DNA of 64,000 nt from Euryarchaeota archaeon UBA251 (GTDB taxonomy: Archaea > Thermoplasmatota > Poseidoniia > Poseidoniales > Thalassarchaeaceae). The DNA is taken from the NCBI GenBank assembly GCA_002497905.1, contig DAFJ01000073.1, positions 1 through 64,000 of the forward strand, given 5' to 3'. Below, one piece after another: positions 54,007-62,454 of the stretch. Below the pieces are notes generated by a model. That model was not told the DNA's origin, searched no databases, and saw nothing but the letters and a program-made list of their open reading frames with translations. The position numbers were made by a program, and so were the translations under genes. Numbering within the stretch: position 1 is the first letter of the stretch; each line of letters opens with the position of its first letter.

Positions 54007-56262
54007 ATGACCGGGGAGCACGTGCTAGTATGCGTAGCGTGGCCATATGCCAACGGACCCCTTCATCTCGGCCATGTTGCAGGTTGCTATCTCCCTCCAG
54101 ATATCACCGCTCGATTTGAGCGTGCAAGAGGTAACAGTGTCTTGATGGTATCCGGTTCAGATGAGCACGGGACACCAATCACAGTCACAGCTGAGATGGA
54201 AGGTGTTGACCCACAGGACATCGTGGACCGATATCACGCCATCAACAGACAAGCCTTGTTGGATCTTGGATGTGTCTGGGAACCTAACATCGATCCTCGT
54301 GGAACGGAATATGGCGGTGCGCTGTTCAACCGAACATCCGATTCATCTCACATCAAGCGGGTCCAAGAGAACTTTGCATCGCTTCTCGATGCTGGGCTCT
54401 TTGAGAAGCGGACGATGGACCAGTACTATGAGGTTAGACCAGATGGCCAAGGTCGTTTCCTCCCTGATCGCTATGTTGAGGGCACTTGTCCGAATTGCGG
54501 CGACAATGATGCTCGTGGCGATCAATGCGATGCTTGTGGAACGACTTACGAATCCTCTGATCTTGAGAATCCGAGATCGAAGATGAATCCTGATGCAGCA
54601 ATCGAAATACGACAAACACAGCATATGTTCTACCGACTGGATTTGTTCCAGAATGCCTTAGAGGAACATGCTGAATCACGTTGGCCAGTATGGAAGAACA
54701 ACGTGCGTGCTATGACCAAGCAATGGTTGGACATGGGCCTTCGGCCTAGAGCCGTGACTCGTGACCTCGAATGGGGAGTCCCTGTCCCAATCGAGGATGA
54801 GGAGTTTGATGGAAAGTGCGTCTACGTCTGGTTTGAAGCAGTTCAGGGGTACCTGACGTGTGCTCAGATTTGGTCAGAACGTTATGGTCAGGATCATCCA
54901 GATGGTATCGAATCTTGGAAGCGTTGGTGGTGTGTGGATGAAGAAGGTAATACTCCTCGCCATCTTTATTTCCTCGGTAAGGACAACATTCCCTTCCATA
55001 CGGTGATTTGGCCAGCTCTCATCATGGGACTCAACATGGCAAAGAATGGCGAGGATTCTGCCCAACTCCCTGGTCCAGGAGACCTCCACCTTGAGGATAA
55101 TGTTCCAGCCATGGAGTATCTGATGCTCGCAGGTGGTCAGTTCAGTAAATCTCGTAAGCATGCAATCTGGCTCCCCTCGTTTCTTGAGAAACACGATCCA
55201 GATACTTTGAGATATGTTCTCACAATCAATATGCCTGAAGCCCATGATACCGATTTCAATTGGAGTGATTTCGTTGAGAAGATCAATACTGAACTAATCG
55301 CCGCGTATGGGAACTTTGTGCACCGAATCATGACTCTTGCAGCTAGGCTTCCATCCGAAGGTCACTCACCATTACTCCCCTTCGATGATGTTGCAAATAA
55401 TCGGGAACATGCAGACAAGCTCGAAGAATTCCATGCATCGATTACGAATTCATTGGAACGCCATCGGTACAAGGAGGCCCTTCGTACAGTGATGTCGGCT
55501 GCTCAGTATGGGAATCAGATGATTCAAGCAGCAGCTCCATGGGCTCATCTATCGGAGGACGGGGACAAGGTAGAGAGGCAATCTTCCCTTTCGACCCTTG
55601 CATTTGGTTGGCGCATCGCCCGTTTCCTGTCCATTGTCACTCAACCCTTCATCCCATTTTCTGCTCAGAGGCTATGGGTGATGCTAGGGCAGGACGGTGA
55701 TGTGTCAGCATCCCATTGGGACAATGCCATCGATTGGTCAGCCCCCATGACATGGACAGGGGAGGCGGCTAAGCCTCTATTCCAGCGTCTTGACCTTGAT
55801 GAGATACTTGCTCAAGAAGGGATGGTTGCAGAGGAACATGTGGACGAATCAGGACCATCTACCCATAGCGTCAAGGGCAGTAGCCGTCCAAAGAAGAACG
55901 GTAGTGCCATGTCTGACGAGCCCGAGGGTGTGAAGTTCATCGAGTTTGACCAGTTTATGGCAGTAGATATCCGGATTGGGAGGATTGACTCAGTCGAGGA
56001 CCATCCAGATGCCGACAAGCTCTACGTTGTTCGAATCGATGATGGCAGTGAAGAGGGTCGTACGGTATGTGCAGGGCTCAAGGAATTCTATCAGCCGGAT
56101 CAGATGACTGGACTTCACGTCGCATTCGTCGCGAACCTGAAACCTCGAAAGTTACGTGGAGTCATGTCTGAGGGGATGATGCTCGCTGCTGATGATGGAG
56201 AGGGTGGTGTTTGTCTTCTCACCGTAGATTCAAAGATGGCTCCAGGTTCAGAAGTCCGTTGA
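54007..56262 (+). CDS. metG: Methionine--tRNA ligase with fused tRNA-binding domain
   Basis: 751 residues from ATG 54007. Class I signature AWPYANGPLHLGHVAGCYLPPD (HLGH), zinc-binding insert CPNCGD...CDACGTTYE, KMSKS variant GGQFSKSRKHAIW, and anticodon helices. After a Ser/Lys linker (about residue 620-640) comes a C-terminal OB-fold tRNA-binding domain (MAVDIRIGRIDSVEDHPDADKLYVVRIDDG). The upstream frame to 53953 has no similarity. The fused OB domain occurs as a separate protein in many archaea. Confidence 0.95.
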   Translation: MTGEHVLVCVAWPYANGPLHLGHVAGCYLPPDITARFERARGNSVLMVSGSDEHGTPITVTAEMEGVDPQDIVDRYHAINRQALLDLGCVWEPNIDPRGTEYGGALFNRTSDSSHIKRVQENFASLLDAGLFEKRTMDQYYEVRPDGQGRFLPDRYVEGTCPNCGDNDARGDQCDACGTTYESSDLENPRSKMNPDAAIEIRQTQHMFYRLDLFQNALEEHAESRWPVWKNNVRAMTKQWLDMGLRPRAVTRDLEWGVPVPIEDEEFDGKCVYVWFEAVQGYLTCAQIWSERYGQDHPDGIESWKRWWCVDEEGNTPRHLYFLGKDNIPFHTVIWPALIMGLNMAKNGEDSAQLPGPGDLHLEDNVPAMEYLMLAGGQFSKSRKHAIWLPSFLEKHDPDTLRYVLTINMPEAHDTDFNWSDFVEKINTELIAAYGNFVHRIMTLAARLPSEGHSPLLPFDDVANNREHADKLEEFHASITNSLERHRYKEALRTVMSAAQYGNQMIQAAAPWAHLSEDGDKVERQSSLSTLAFGWRIARFLSIVTQPFIPFSAQRLWVMLGQDGDVSASHWDNAIDWSAPMTWTGEAAKPLFQRLDLDEILAQEGMVAEEHVDESGPSTHSVKGSSRPKKNGSAMSDEPEGVKFIEFDQFMAVDIRIGRIDSVEDHPDADKLYVVRIDDGSEEGRTVCAGLKEFYQPDQMTGLHVAFVANLKPRKLRGVMSEGMMLAADDGEGGVCLLTVDSKMAPGSEVR

Positions 56263-56325
56263 GATTCTGATATCGGTCTGACTAATTTCAGGATATTAGA
56301 TCGCGAATATACCTTGTTCACAGGA

Positions 56326-56862
56326 TTACTCTGGCCTATCGAAGAATGACCACTGGGTTTCCACAACCTCAGTATTCGTCGAGCATTCCTGATATGCTGC
56401 AATTGGTTCAGCATTTAGTTCGAGAAACTCCTGCCCAAATCGGAAGGGTCGTAACATACGTTCTGCTTGATCCATACGTCCCATAATTGCTGCACAAAGT
56501 GCCATAGCCTCGGCTGTGGATAGACGGCCTGGCTTACCCCAAGATACAGGGTTAGCAGGGAGTGCTAATGGAAGAGTTCGTGGTTCTAATCTGGTGTTGT
56601 TGAGAATTGAAGCCATCGAAGTATCGAGGTGTTTCCAACTGCAATCAAGGCCAACAATGGCAGCCCCTCTGTCGATTATTGTTCGGTCATCTGGGCCTAG
56701 GACGATTCCGGCCGATGGGTCTAGTAGGAATCCCCGTCGAGGTGCTCCTCGAACATCATGGTGGAGAATTGCTTCCCCGATGCGATACATCGCACGAGCA
56801 GTACACTTCTTCGGGTCATCTTGATCGAGATGGATGATGTGCATAGGCACGTCTTCAGCCAT
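56326..56862 (-). CDS. tsr3: Tsr3-like 16S rRNA aminocarboxypropyltransferase
   Basis: 178 residues. SPOUT-fold family (DUF367) that transfers the 3-amino-3-carboxypropyl group of SAM to a methylpseudouridine in small-subunit rRNA. Motifs: DPKKCTARAM (DxxKxT-type), LLDPSAGIVL, GLDCSWKHLD, RTLPLALPANPVSWGKPGRLSTAEAMALCAA in parts, and FRFGQEFLELN near the end. It ends convergently with metG and is followed upstream by the MBF1-like gene on the same strand, 6 bases away. Confidence 0.92.
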   Translation of the reverse strand: MAEDVPMHIIHLDQDDPKKCTARAMYRIGEAILHHDVRGAPRRGFLLDPSAGIVLGPDDRTIIDRGAAIVGLDCSWKHLDTSMASILNNTRLEPRTLPLALPANPVSWGKPGRLSTAEAMALCAAIMGRMDQAERMLRPFRFGQEFLELNAEPIAAYQECSTNTEVVETQWSFFDRPE

Positions 56863-56867
56863 TCAAT

Positions 56868-57368
56868 TCACTCCTTTCGGAGCGCGTCCTGAAGGTAGTC
56901 TCCAAGGGTCATCGATCGACCGGATTTGGATCCCAGCGTTCTAGTCTCGGAAGGTTCTCTTTCAATCATGAGTTCGATATCGAGTGCGCGCTCAAGTTTC
57001 TTGATAATCTGATCACTAACAGTCTGTCCCTTCTCTATGCGTTGAATCACATTGACTCTTTCGGAAATAAGTCGTGCTAGACCACGCTGGTCGATGTTTC
57101 GATTACGTCTGGCTTCGACTACACGCTTTGACCAATCGTCGGCGAGCTCTTTCTCACCGCGAACCATGATATCCTTGCCTGCTTTACCGAGTCCACCGTA
57201 TCCTCCAAAGGTTCGTACTTGATCTGACTGACTCGCTCCTGTACTGGTAAGATCAGGTCGTAAGCCTGCAGCTTTCATGCAGCGATCGCAGGCATTTACA
57301 GTTCGTCCGCCGGAGGTCGAACGACGAGTAGATACTCGATTAGAACCGCAGATCTCGCAACTAGCCAT
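56868..57368 (-). CDS. mbf1: MBF1-like transcription factor (zinc ribbon + HTH)
   Basis: 166 residues from ATG 57368. N-terminal zinc ribbon with C4/C7 (CEIC) and C27/C30 (CDRC), a flexible Gly-rich linker, then a Cro/CI-type helix-turn-helix (VVEARRNRNIDQRGLARLISERVNVIQRIEKGQTV) and the MBF1-type end KLERALDIELM. Probably bridges TBP/TFB and regulators or acts at the ribosome under stress, as suggested for archaeal MBF1. Divergent from PAN. Confidence 0.9.
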   Translation of the reverse strand: MASCEICGSNRVSTRRSTSGGRTVNACDRCMKAAGLRPDLTSTGASQSDQVRTFGGYGGLGKAGKDIMVRGEKELADDWSKRVVEARRNRNIDQRGLARLISERVNVIQRIEKGQTVSDQIIKKLERALDIELMIEREPSETRTLGSKSGRSMTLGDYLQDALRKE

Positions 57369-57448
57369 CTTCGTCGATGGGTTCCAGTGTCGCCTCTCCT
57401 TTGAACCAATCCATGAACCCAATGAGTGATGCTGACATTCCGTGGTTC

Positions 57449-57455
57449 AAATATA
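57449..57455 (+). promoter_or_regulatory. TATA box of the PAN gene
   Basis: AAATATA centred 25 bases before ATG 57477, the archaeal position for a leaderless transcript. This also supports 57477 rather than the earlier in-frame ATG at 57426 as the true start. Confidence 0.55.
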
Positions 57456-57476
57456 GTCGATGGGGAACCAAGAGGC

Positions 57477-58700
57477 ATGGCGGAGAGCGGTGCGGAGCGT
57501 CCTGGCGACGATGATAAGGACATCATTCAACGCCCAGATCTCACTGATGTCGATACGGAGGTACGAAATCTTCGGGAGCATGCGCAACAACTTCTGGTTG
57601 ACAAGACATATCTTGAGAATGAGGTCGGACAACTCAAGAAGCGTTCCGCAAGATTGGAAGAGGAATTACGCCACCTTCGTAGTCCTCCGTTCATCATTGG
57701 TAATGTTCAGGATATTCTCGATGATGAGCGTGCGATTGTTCGCTCATCGAATGGCACAGTGTTCCTTGTTTCACGAAATCTTCGTCTCAGCGAGGAGGAA
57801 TTGAAGCCAGGTACAAGGGTTGCGCTTAATCAGGATAGTTTGTCCATTATCGATGTGTTGACGGATGCTCACGATCCATTGGTCGCAGCGGCTGAGATTA
57901 TTGATGCACCTGAGGTCGTGTACTCTGATTTGGGGGGTCTTGATGATCAGATTGATCGTCTCAAAGACGCAATTGAATTGCCATTGATGCAACCCGAGGC
58001 CTTCACAAGATTCGGCATATCTCCTCCGAAGGGTGTTCTTCTCTGCGGTCCACCCGGAACCGGGAAGACCATGCTTGCGAAGGCTGTTGCAAATCAGACC
58101 AAGGCAACTTTCCTAGGTATGGTTGGTAGTGAGTTAGCCCAGAAGTACATCGGTGAAGGTGGTCGGCTTGTTCGTGAATTGTTTGATCTCGCACGTCAAC
58201 GTGCACCATCAATCATCTTCATTGATGAGATTGACGCCATCGGTGCGAAGCGACTCGATGCAGCCACTAGTGGCGATCGTGAAGTCCAGAGGACCCTCAT
58301 GCAACTTCTAGCAGAGATGGATGGTTTCTCTGAGGTCAATGATGTCAAGATTATCGCTGCAACGAATCGACCGGAGCTTCTCGATGAGGCACTTCTCCGG
58401 CCAGGGCGATTCGATCGAATTATCGAGATACCACTTCCTGATGAGGAAGGTCGCAAGGCCATCTTAGATCTTCATCTTGGGAAGATGCCTTTAGACAAGA
58501 AGGTCAAGGTGTCTAATGTGATTGATCAGACCGATGGTTTCAGTGGTGCTGAAATCAAGGCGTTGTGTATTGAAGCTGGAATTCGAGCAATCAAGGATGA
58601 ACGTAAGAACGTCATTCCAGATGATATCTCGGAAGCGGTTGATATCGTTCGTAAGAATCGAAATAAGCCGAAGGATACGGACTTAGTGCACTACGGTTAA
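57477..58700 (+). CDS. pan: Proteasome-activating nucleotidase (PAN)
   Basis: AAA+ unfoldase feeding the 20S proteasome. 407 residues: N-terminal coiled coil (VRNLREHAQQLLVDKTYLENEVGQLKKR), OB domain (IVRSSNGTVFLVSRN), Walker A GPPGTGKT (191-198), Walker B IIFIDEID (about 246-253), sensor AATNRPELLD and arginine-finger RPGRFDR. The C-terminus is LVHYG, so the last three residues are His-Tyr-Gly rather than a clear hydrophobic-Tyr-X. The start is supported by the TATA box 25 bases upstream. It is followed by the histidine operon after about 20 bases. Confidence 0.95.
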   Translation: MAESGAERPGDDDKDIIQRPDLTDVDTEVRNLREHAQQLLVDKTYLENEVGQLKKRSARLEEELRHLRSPPFIIGNVQDILDDERAIVRSSNGTVFLVSRNLRLSEEELKPGTRVALNQDSLSIIDVLTDAHDPLVAAAEIIDAPEVVYSDLGGLDDQIDRLKDAIELPLMQPEAFTRFGISPPKGVLLCGPPGTGKTMLAKAVANQTKATFLGMVGSELAQKYIGEGGRLVRELFDLARQRAPSIIFIDEIDAIGAKRLDAATSGDREVQRTLMQLLAEMDGFSEVNDVKIIAATNRPELLDEALLRPGRFDRIIEIPLPDEEGRKAILDLHLGKMPLDKKVKVSNVIDQTDGFSGAEIKALCIEAGIRAIKDERKNVIPDDISEAVDIVRKNRNKPKDTDLVHYG

Positions 58701-58720
58701 CGGTCGGATTCAAGGGCTTC

Positions 58721-59770
58721 ATGGCGCACGCAGTGCCCATGAGCGAGCCACTGGTAGCATGCATCCCCAATATATCCGAAGGTCAGGACGCATCCATCAT
58801 TGATGCGATATGCGACGCTGCCTCCGGGGTCGATGGGTGTGCACTCATCGGATCTGAACCCGACCCTGACTACAATCGTACAGTCATCACACTCGCAGGG
58901 CATCCCAACAGTGTCAGTGAAGCCGCATTCCGTCTCATCGCCGCCGCCGCCGAACTAATCGATATGAGGATGCACACAGGAAATCATCCGCGGATGGGCG
59001 CGGTGGATGTCTGTCCATTTGTTCCAATAAAGAATGCCGATGCGGCTCTCTGTGAGGAACTAGCTGCTTCCCTTGGTTCAAAGGTGGATGCAGAACTCAG
59101 TTTGCCTGTTTTCTACTATGGTAGTGCTGCCAGTCATCCAGATAGGACGGCTTTGAGCGCGCTAAGACGGGGCGAATATGAATCACTCAAAGAGAGAATG
59201 ACTGGTGAAGTAGAGCCCTCTATCACACGTGATCCGGACTACGGGAGTGGATGGAATGTGCGTCATGCACGTTTCGGCGCAGTTGCAATTGGCGTTCGCC
59301 CCATTTTGGTTGCCTACAACGTCAACCTTGCTGAATCCGATGCGGCTGTTGCAAAGAAGGTAGGCACAATTGTTCGATCAAGTGGTCGTTTAATTCGCAA
59401 TGGAGACGAACGCATGAGGGTGAGTGGTATGTTGGACAAAGTGCAGGGCATGGGTGTCCCTTTGGAGGCCCACGGTATTTCGCAGGTATCGATGAATCTC
59501 CAAGATGTGGGAGTCACAGACATGCATCAGGCATTTGAGGCAGTGAAGTCATTGGCTTCAGATCATGGCGTAGATGTGGATGGTTCAGAATTGGTCGGAC
59601 TCGCTCCACTCTCAAGCTTTCTTGCTGCAGGGCGATGGTATTCTCCCAGCGAGGTGGAGGAGGAGGCGCTCATAGAAGCGGCTGTGGAAGGTTTGGGTTT
59701 GGATAGACTCGGTTTGTTTAACCCGAAGGAACGAATCATCGAATATGCAGTGGAGGCGGCACTCCAATGA
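58721..59770 (+). CDS. ftcD: Glutamate formimidoyltransferase (FtcD N-terminal type)
   Basis: Transfers the formimino group of N-formiminoglutamate to tetrahydrofolate, the last step of histidine degradation. 349 residues: PLVACIPNISEGQDASIIDAI, NRTVITLAGHP, ELIDMRMHTGNHPRMGAVDVCPFVPI (catalytic His region) and RPILVAYNVNLAESDAAVAKKV. Met at 58739 is an alternative start. Separate from the cyclodeaminase partner, whose gene overlaps its stop by four bases. First gene of the hut operon seen here. Confidence 0.93.
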   Translation: MAHAVPMSEPLVACIPNISEGQDASIIDAICDAASGVDGCALIGSEPDPDYNRTVITLAGHPNSVSEAAFRLIAAAAELIDMRMHTGNHPRMGAVDVCPFVPIKNADAALCEELAASLGSKVDAELSLPVFYYGSAASHPDRTALSALRRGEYESLKERMTGEVEPSITRDPDYGSGWNVRHARFGAVAIGVRPILVAYNVNLAESDAAVAKKVGTIVRSSGRLIRNGDERMRVSGMLDKVQGMGVPLEAHGISQVSMNLQDVGVTDMHQAFEAVKSLASDHGVDVDGSELVGLAPLSSFLAAGRWYSPSEVEEEALIEAAVEGLGLDRLGLFNPKERIIEYAVEAALQ

Positions 59771-60399
59771 CTTCGTTCAAGGATTCAACATTGGGAGAAT
59801 TTGCACTCGAACTCGCATCAGATGCTCCCACTCCCGGGGGCGGTTCTGCCTCCGGAGTCGCACTCTCCCAAGCAGGTGCTCTCGCGGTAATGGTAGCTGA
59901 TCTGACTATCGGCCGTGAACGATATTCGGATGGGCATAATGCCGCGAATGAAGCAAAGATAGTCGGACTACAGGCGATGTTGCATGGCCATGATTTAGCG
60001 GACAGAGATGCTTCTGGATACGATGCAGTAGTGGCTGCGTTCAAACTCTCGAAGGATACCGATGATGAGAAAGCGATACGGAGAGAAGCAATCGCTTCTG
60101 CCAGTCTCGCCGCAGCCGGGCCCCCGATGGAGATTGCTGAACTTTCTCTCAGTCTTCTTGAGACGTTACCTGAACTCGCACGTGTTGGGAATCAGAATGC
60201 TATCACTGACGTCGGTGTTTCATCCCTGCTAGCCAGTGCGGCATGCCGTGGAGGTTTGTTCAATGCACAAATCAATGTGGTTGGAGACGATTCAGAGGAG
60301 GCTCAGATGATGAAGACCCGTATTGAAAAGATTCGAAGTGCATGCAGCAAGCATTCTCGAGTCGTTATGGGACTCGTCAATAAAGCAATTGAGGGTTGA
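59767..60399 (+). CDS. fchA: Formimidotetrahydrofolate cyclodeaminase-type protein
   Basis: 210 residues, FTCD_C family: STLGEFALELASDAPTPGGGSASGVALSQAGALAVMV, RDASGYDAVVAAFKL, AAAGPPMEIAELSLSLLE and NQNAITDVGVSSLLASAACRG match. It converts formimino-THF to methenyl-THF and ammonia, so the cell recovers a one-carbon unit on folate. In animals both halves are one protein; here they are two genes with ATGA overlap. Confidence 0.92.
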   Translation: MTSFKDSTLGEFALELASDAPTPGGGSASGVALSQAGALAVMVADLTIGRERYSDGHNAANEAKIVGLQAMLHGHDLADRDASGYDAVVAAFKLSKDTDDEKAIRREAIASASLAAAGPPMEIAELSLSLLETLPELARVGNQNAITDVGVSSLLASAACRGGLFNAQINVVGDDSEEAQMMKTRIEKIRSACSKHSRVVMGLVNKAIEG

Positions 60400-60432
60400 C
60401 AACCTCCATATCCAGATGCACGATGGAGTGCC

Positions 60433-62454
60433 ATGCACGTCGACCTCAGTTCATTGGCTGAGGGGATTCCTAAGCACCTCCCACCCCTTGCAATCCTTGA
60501 CGAAACTGTAGATCATGCACCTGCACGTCGTTCTATTCTTGATTCTGCTGAGGAGAAACTTGCAATCCGTAATGCATTGCGATACTTTCCTAGCGAATGG
60601 CACCCCACTTTAGCTCCAGAGTTCCTCGAGGAACTCAGAACGTTCGGCCGAATCTACATGCATCGATTTAGGCCACTCGATGTGCCAATGCGAGCTCACC
60701 CCATCGACCTGTACCCCGCACGCACCTCTCATGCAGCTGCGATTATGCACATGATTCAGAACAACCTCGACCCAGCAGTCGCTCAGTTCCCACATGAATT
60801 AATCACATACGGCGGTAATGGTGCTGTGTTTCAGAACTGGGCACAGTATCGTATTACTATGAAGCATCTCTGTGAGATGACTGACCATCAAACCCTAGTG
60901 ATGTACTCTGGACACCCCTTGGGCCTCTTCCCTAGCAGTGAGGCAGCCCCCCTAGTTGTGGTGACAAATGGGATGGTTATTCCGAATCATAGTTCTAAGG
61001 AGGATTATGATCGCATGAATGCTCTTGGAGTGAGCCAGTATGGTCAGATGACTGCTGGTTCTTACATGTATATAGGGCCACAAGGAATTGTGCACGGTAC
61101 GACAATTACTCTCTTGAATGCGGCTCGACTATATCTCGATCTTCCCATTGGTAAGAATCTCTCTGGCATCCGTTTCGTAACCAGTGGACTCGGGGGGATG
61201 TCTGGCGCTCAGGCAAAGGCGGCAGTGATTGCCGGTGCATCCTGCATTGTGGCTGAATCGAATCCTGTTGCAGCAGAGAAAAGACACCAGCAAGGTTGGG
61301 TTGATCTTTTGTTTAACGATGTGGATTTGGCTATCGATGCAATGGTTGAATCAAGTGATTCTGGCGAACCGATATCTATCGGATACGTGGGCAATATTGT
61401 CACTTTGTGGGAACGTCTCGTTGAACGTGAGGTTGATGTCCATCTCGGTTCTGATCAAACCTCTCTTCACAATCCCTTCCAGGGTGGCTATTTCCCTGTA
61501 GGTCTAGATTTTGATGATGCTACAAAGATGATGTCTTCTAACCCAGAAGGGTTTGCAGAACTTGTGCGTATTTCGTTGGTGAGACATGTGGACGCAGTCA
61601 ATACTATGGTGGGTCGAGGTATGCATTTCTGGGATTACGGCAACGCTTTCCTACTCGAAGCAGAGAGGGCGGGGGCCTCCATAACAGATGATCAGGGGGA
61701 GCCGCTTTACCCGTCTTATGTCGAAGACATAATGGGTCCGTTATGCTTTGATCTAGGATTCGGTCCGTTTCGCTGGGTAGTCACTTCCGCGAATGCAGTA
61801 GATCTTCAGGAATCGGATCGCATTGCAGCTAATGTTTTGCGTTCTATGATGGATTCCGCTGCCCCGTCTATCAAACAGCAGATTGCTGACAATCTTCGCT
61901 GGATTGAACATGCACAGGAAAACGCTCTCGTTGTTGGTTCCCAAGCGCGCATCCTCTATGCTGACGATGTAGGGAGGCGTTCCATCGCTCTCGCGTTTAA
62001 TCAGGCGATTGCTGAAGGTCGGATCACATCACCTATTGTTCTGGGTAGAGACCATCACGACGTTAGCGGTACTGATTCTCCATATCGTGAAACTGCTAAC
62101 ATAAGGGATGGCTCTCGTTTTACAGCTGATATGGCTGTACAGAATTTTGTTGGTGATGCATTTCGTGGTGCCACCTGGGTCAGCCTTCACAACGGAGGCG
62201 GAGTTGGTTGGGGTGAAGTAATGAATGGCGGATTTGGCATGGTAATCGATGGCTCGGAATCGAGTCGTGAACGCATCGAATCAATGCTCCATTGGGATGT
62301 TAACAACGGTATTGCACGTCGGGCATGGGCAAGGAACCGGCCTGCTGAGGAGGCAATCGAACGAGCCATGGTCAACGAACCTCGCCTCAAGGTCAATCTT
62401 CCGAACCATGTGAGCGATGAACTCATGGATGACCTGTTAGGTGGCGAATCATGA
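60433..62454 (+). CDS. hutU: Urocanate hydratase (long, eukaryote-size form)
   Basis: NAD-dependent hydration of urocanate to imidazolone propionate. 673 residues, close to the mammalian enzyme (about 676) rather than the usual bacterial size of about 555. Motifs: YGGNGAVFQNWAQYRITMKH, VMYSGHPLGLFPS, ITAGSYMYIGPQGIVHGT-like TAGSYMYIGPQGIVHGT, SGLGGMSGAQAKAAVIAG (NAD binding), GSDQTSLHNPFQGGYFPVGL and HNGGGVGWGEVMNGGFGMVIDG near the end. GGAGTG precedes ATG 60433. Overlaps hutH by four bases. Confidence 0.94.
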   Translation: MHVDLSSLAEGIPKHLPPLAILDETVDHAPARRSILDSAEEKLAIRNALRYFPSEWHPTLAPEFLEELRTFGRIYMHRFRPLDVPMRAHPIDLYPARTSHAAAIMHMIQNNLDPAVAQFPHELITYGGNGAVFQNWAQYRITMKHLCEMTDHQTLVMYSGHPLGLFPSSEAAPLVVVTNGMVIPNHSSKEDYDRMNALGVSQYGQMTAGSYMYIGPQGIVHGTTITLLNAARLYLDLPIGKNLSGIRFVTSGLGGMSGAQAKAAVIAGASCIVAESNPVAAEKRHQQGWVDLLFNDVDLAIDAMVESSDSGEPISIGYVGNIVTLWERLVEREVDVHLGSDQTSLHNPFQGGYFPVGLDFDDATKMMSSNPEGFAELVRISLVRHVDAVNTMVGRGMHFWDYGNAFLLEAERAGASITDDQGEPLYPSYVEDIMGPLCFDLGFGPFRWVVTSANAVDLQESDRIAANVLRSMMDSAAPSIKQQIADNLRWIEHAQENALVVGSQARILYADDVGRRSIALAFNQAIAEGRITSPIVLGRDHHDVSGTDSPYRETANIRDGSRFTADMAVQNFVGDAFRGATWVSLHNGGGVGWGEVMNGGFGMVIDGSESSRERIESMLHWDVNNGIARRAWARNRPAEEAIERAMVNEPRLKVNLPNHVSDELMDDLLGGES

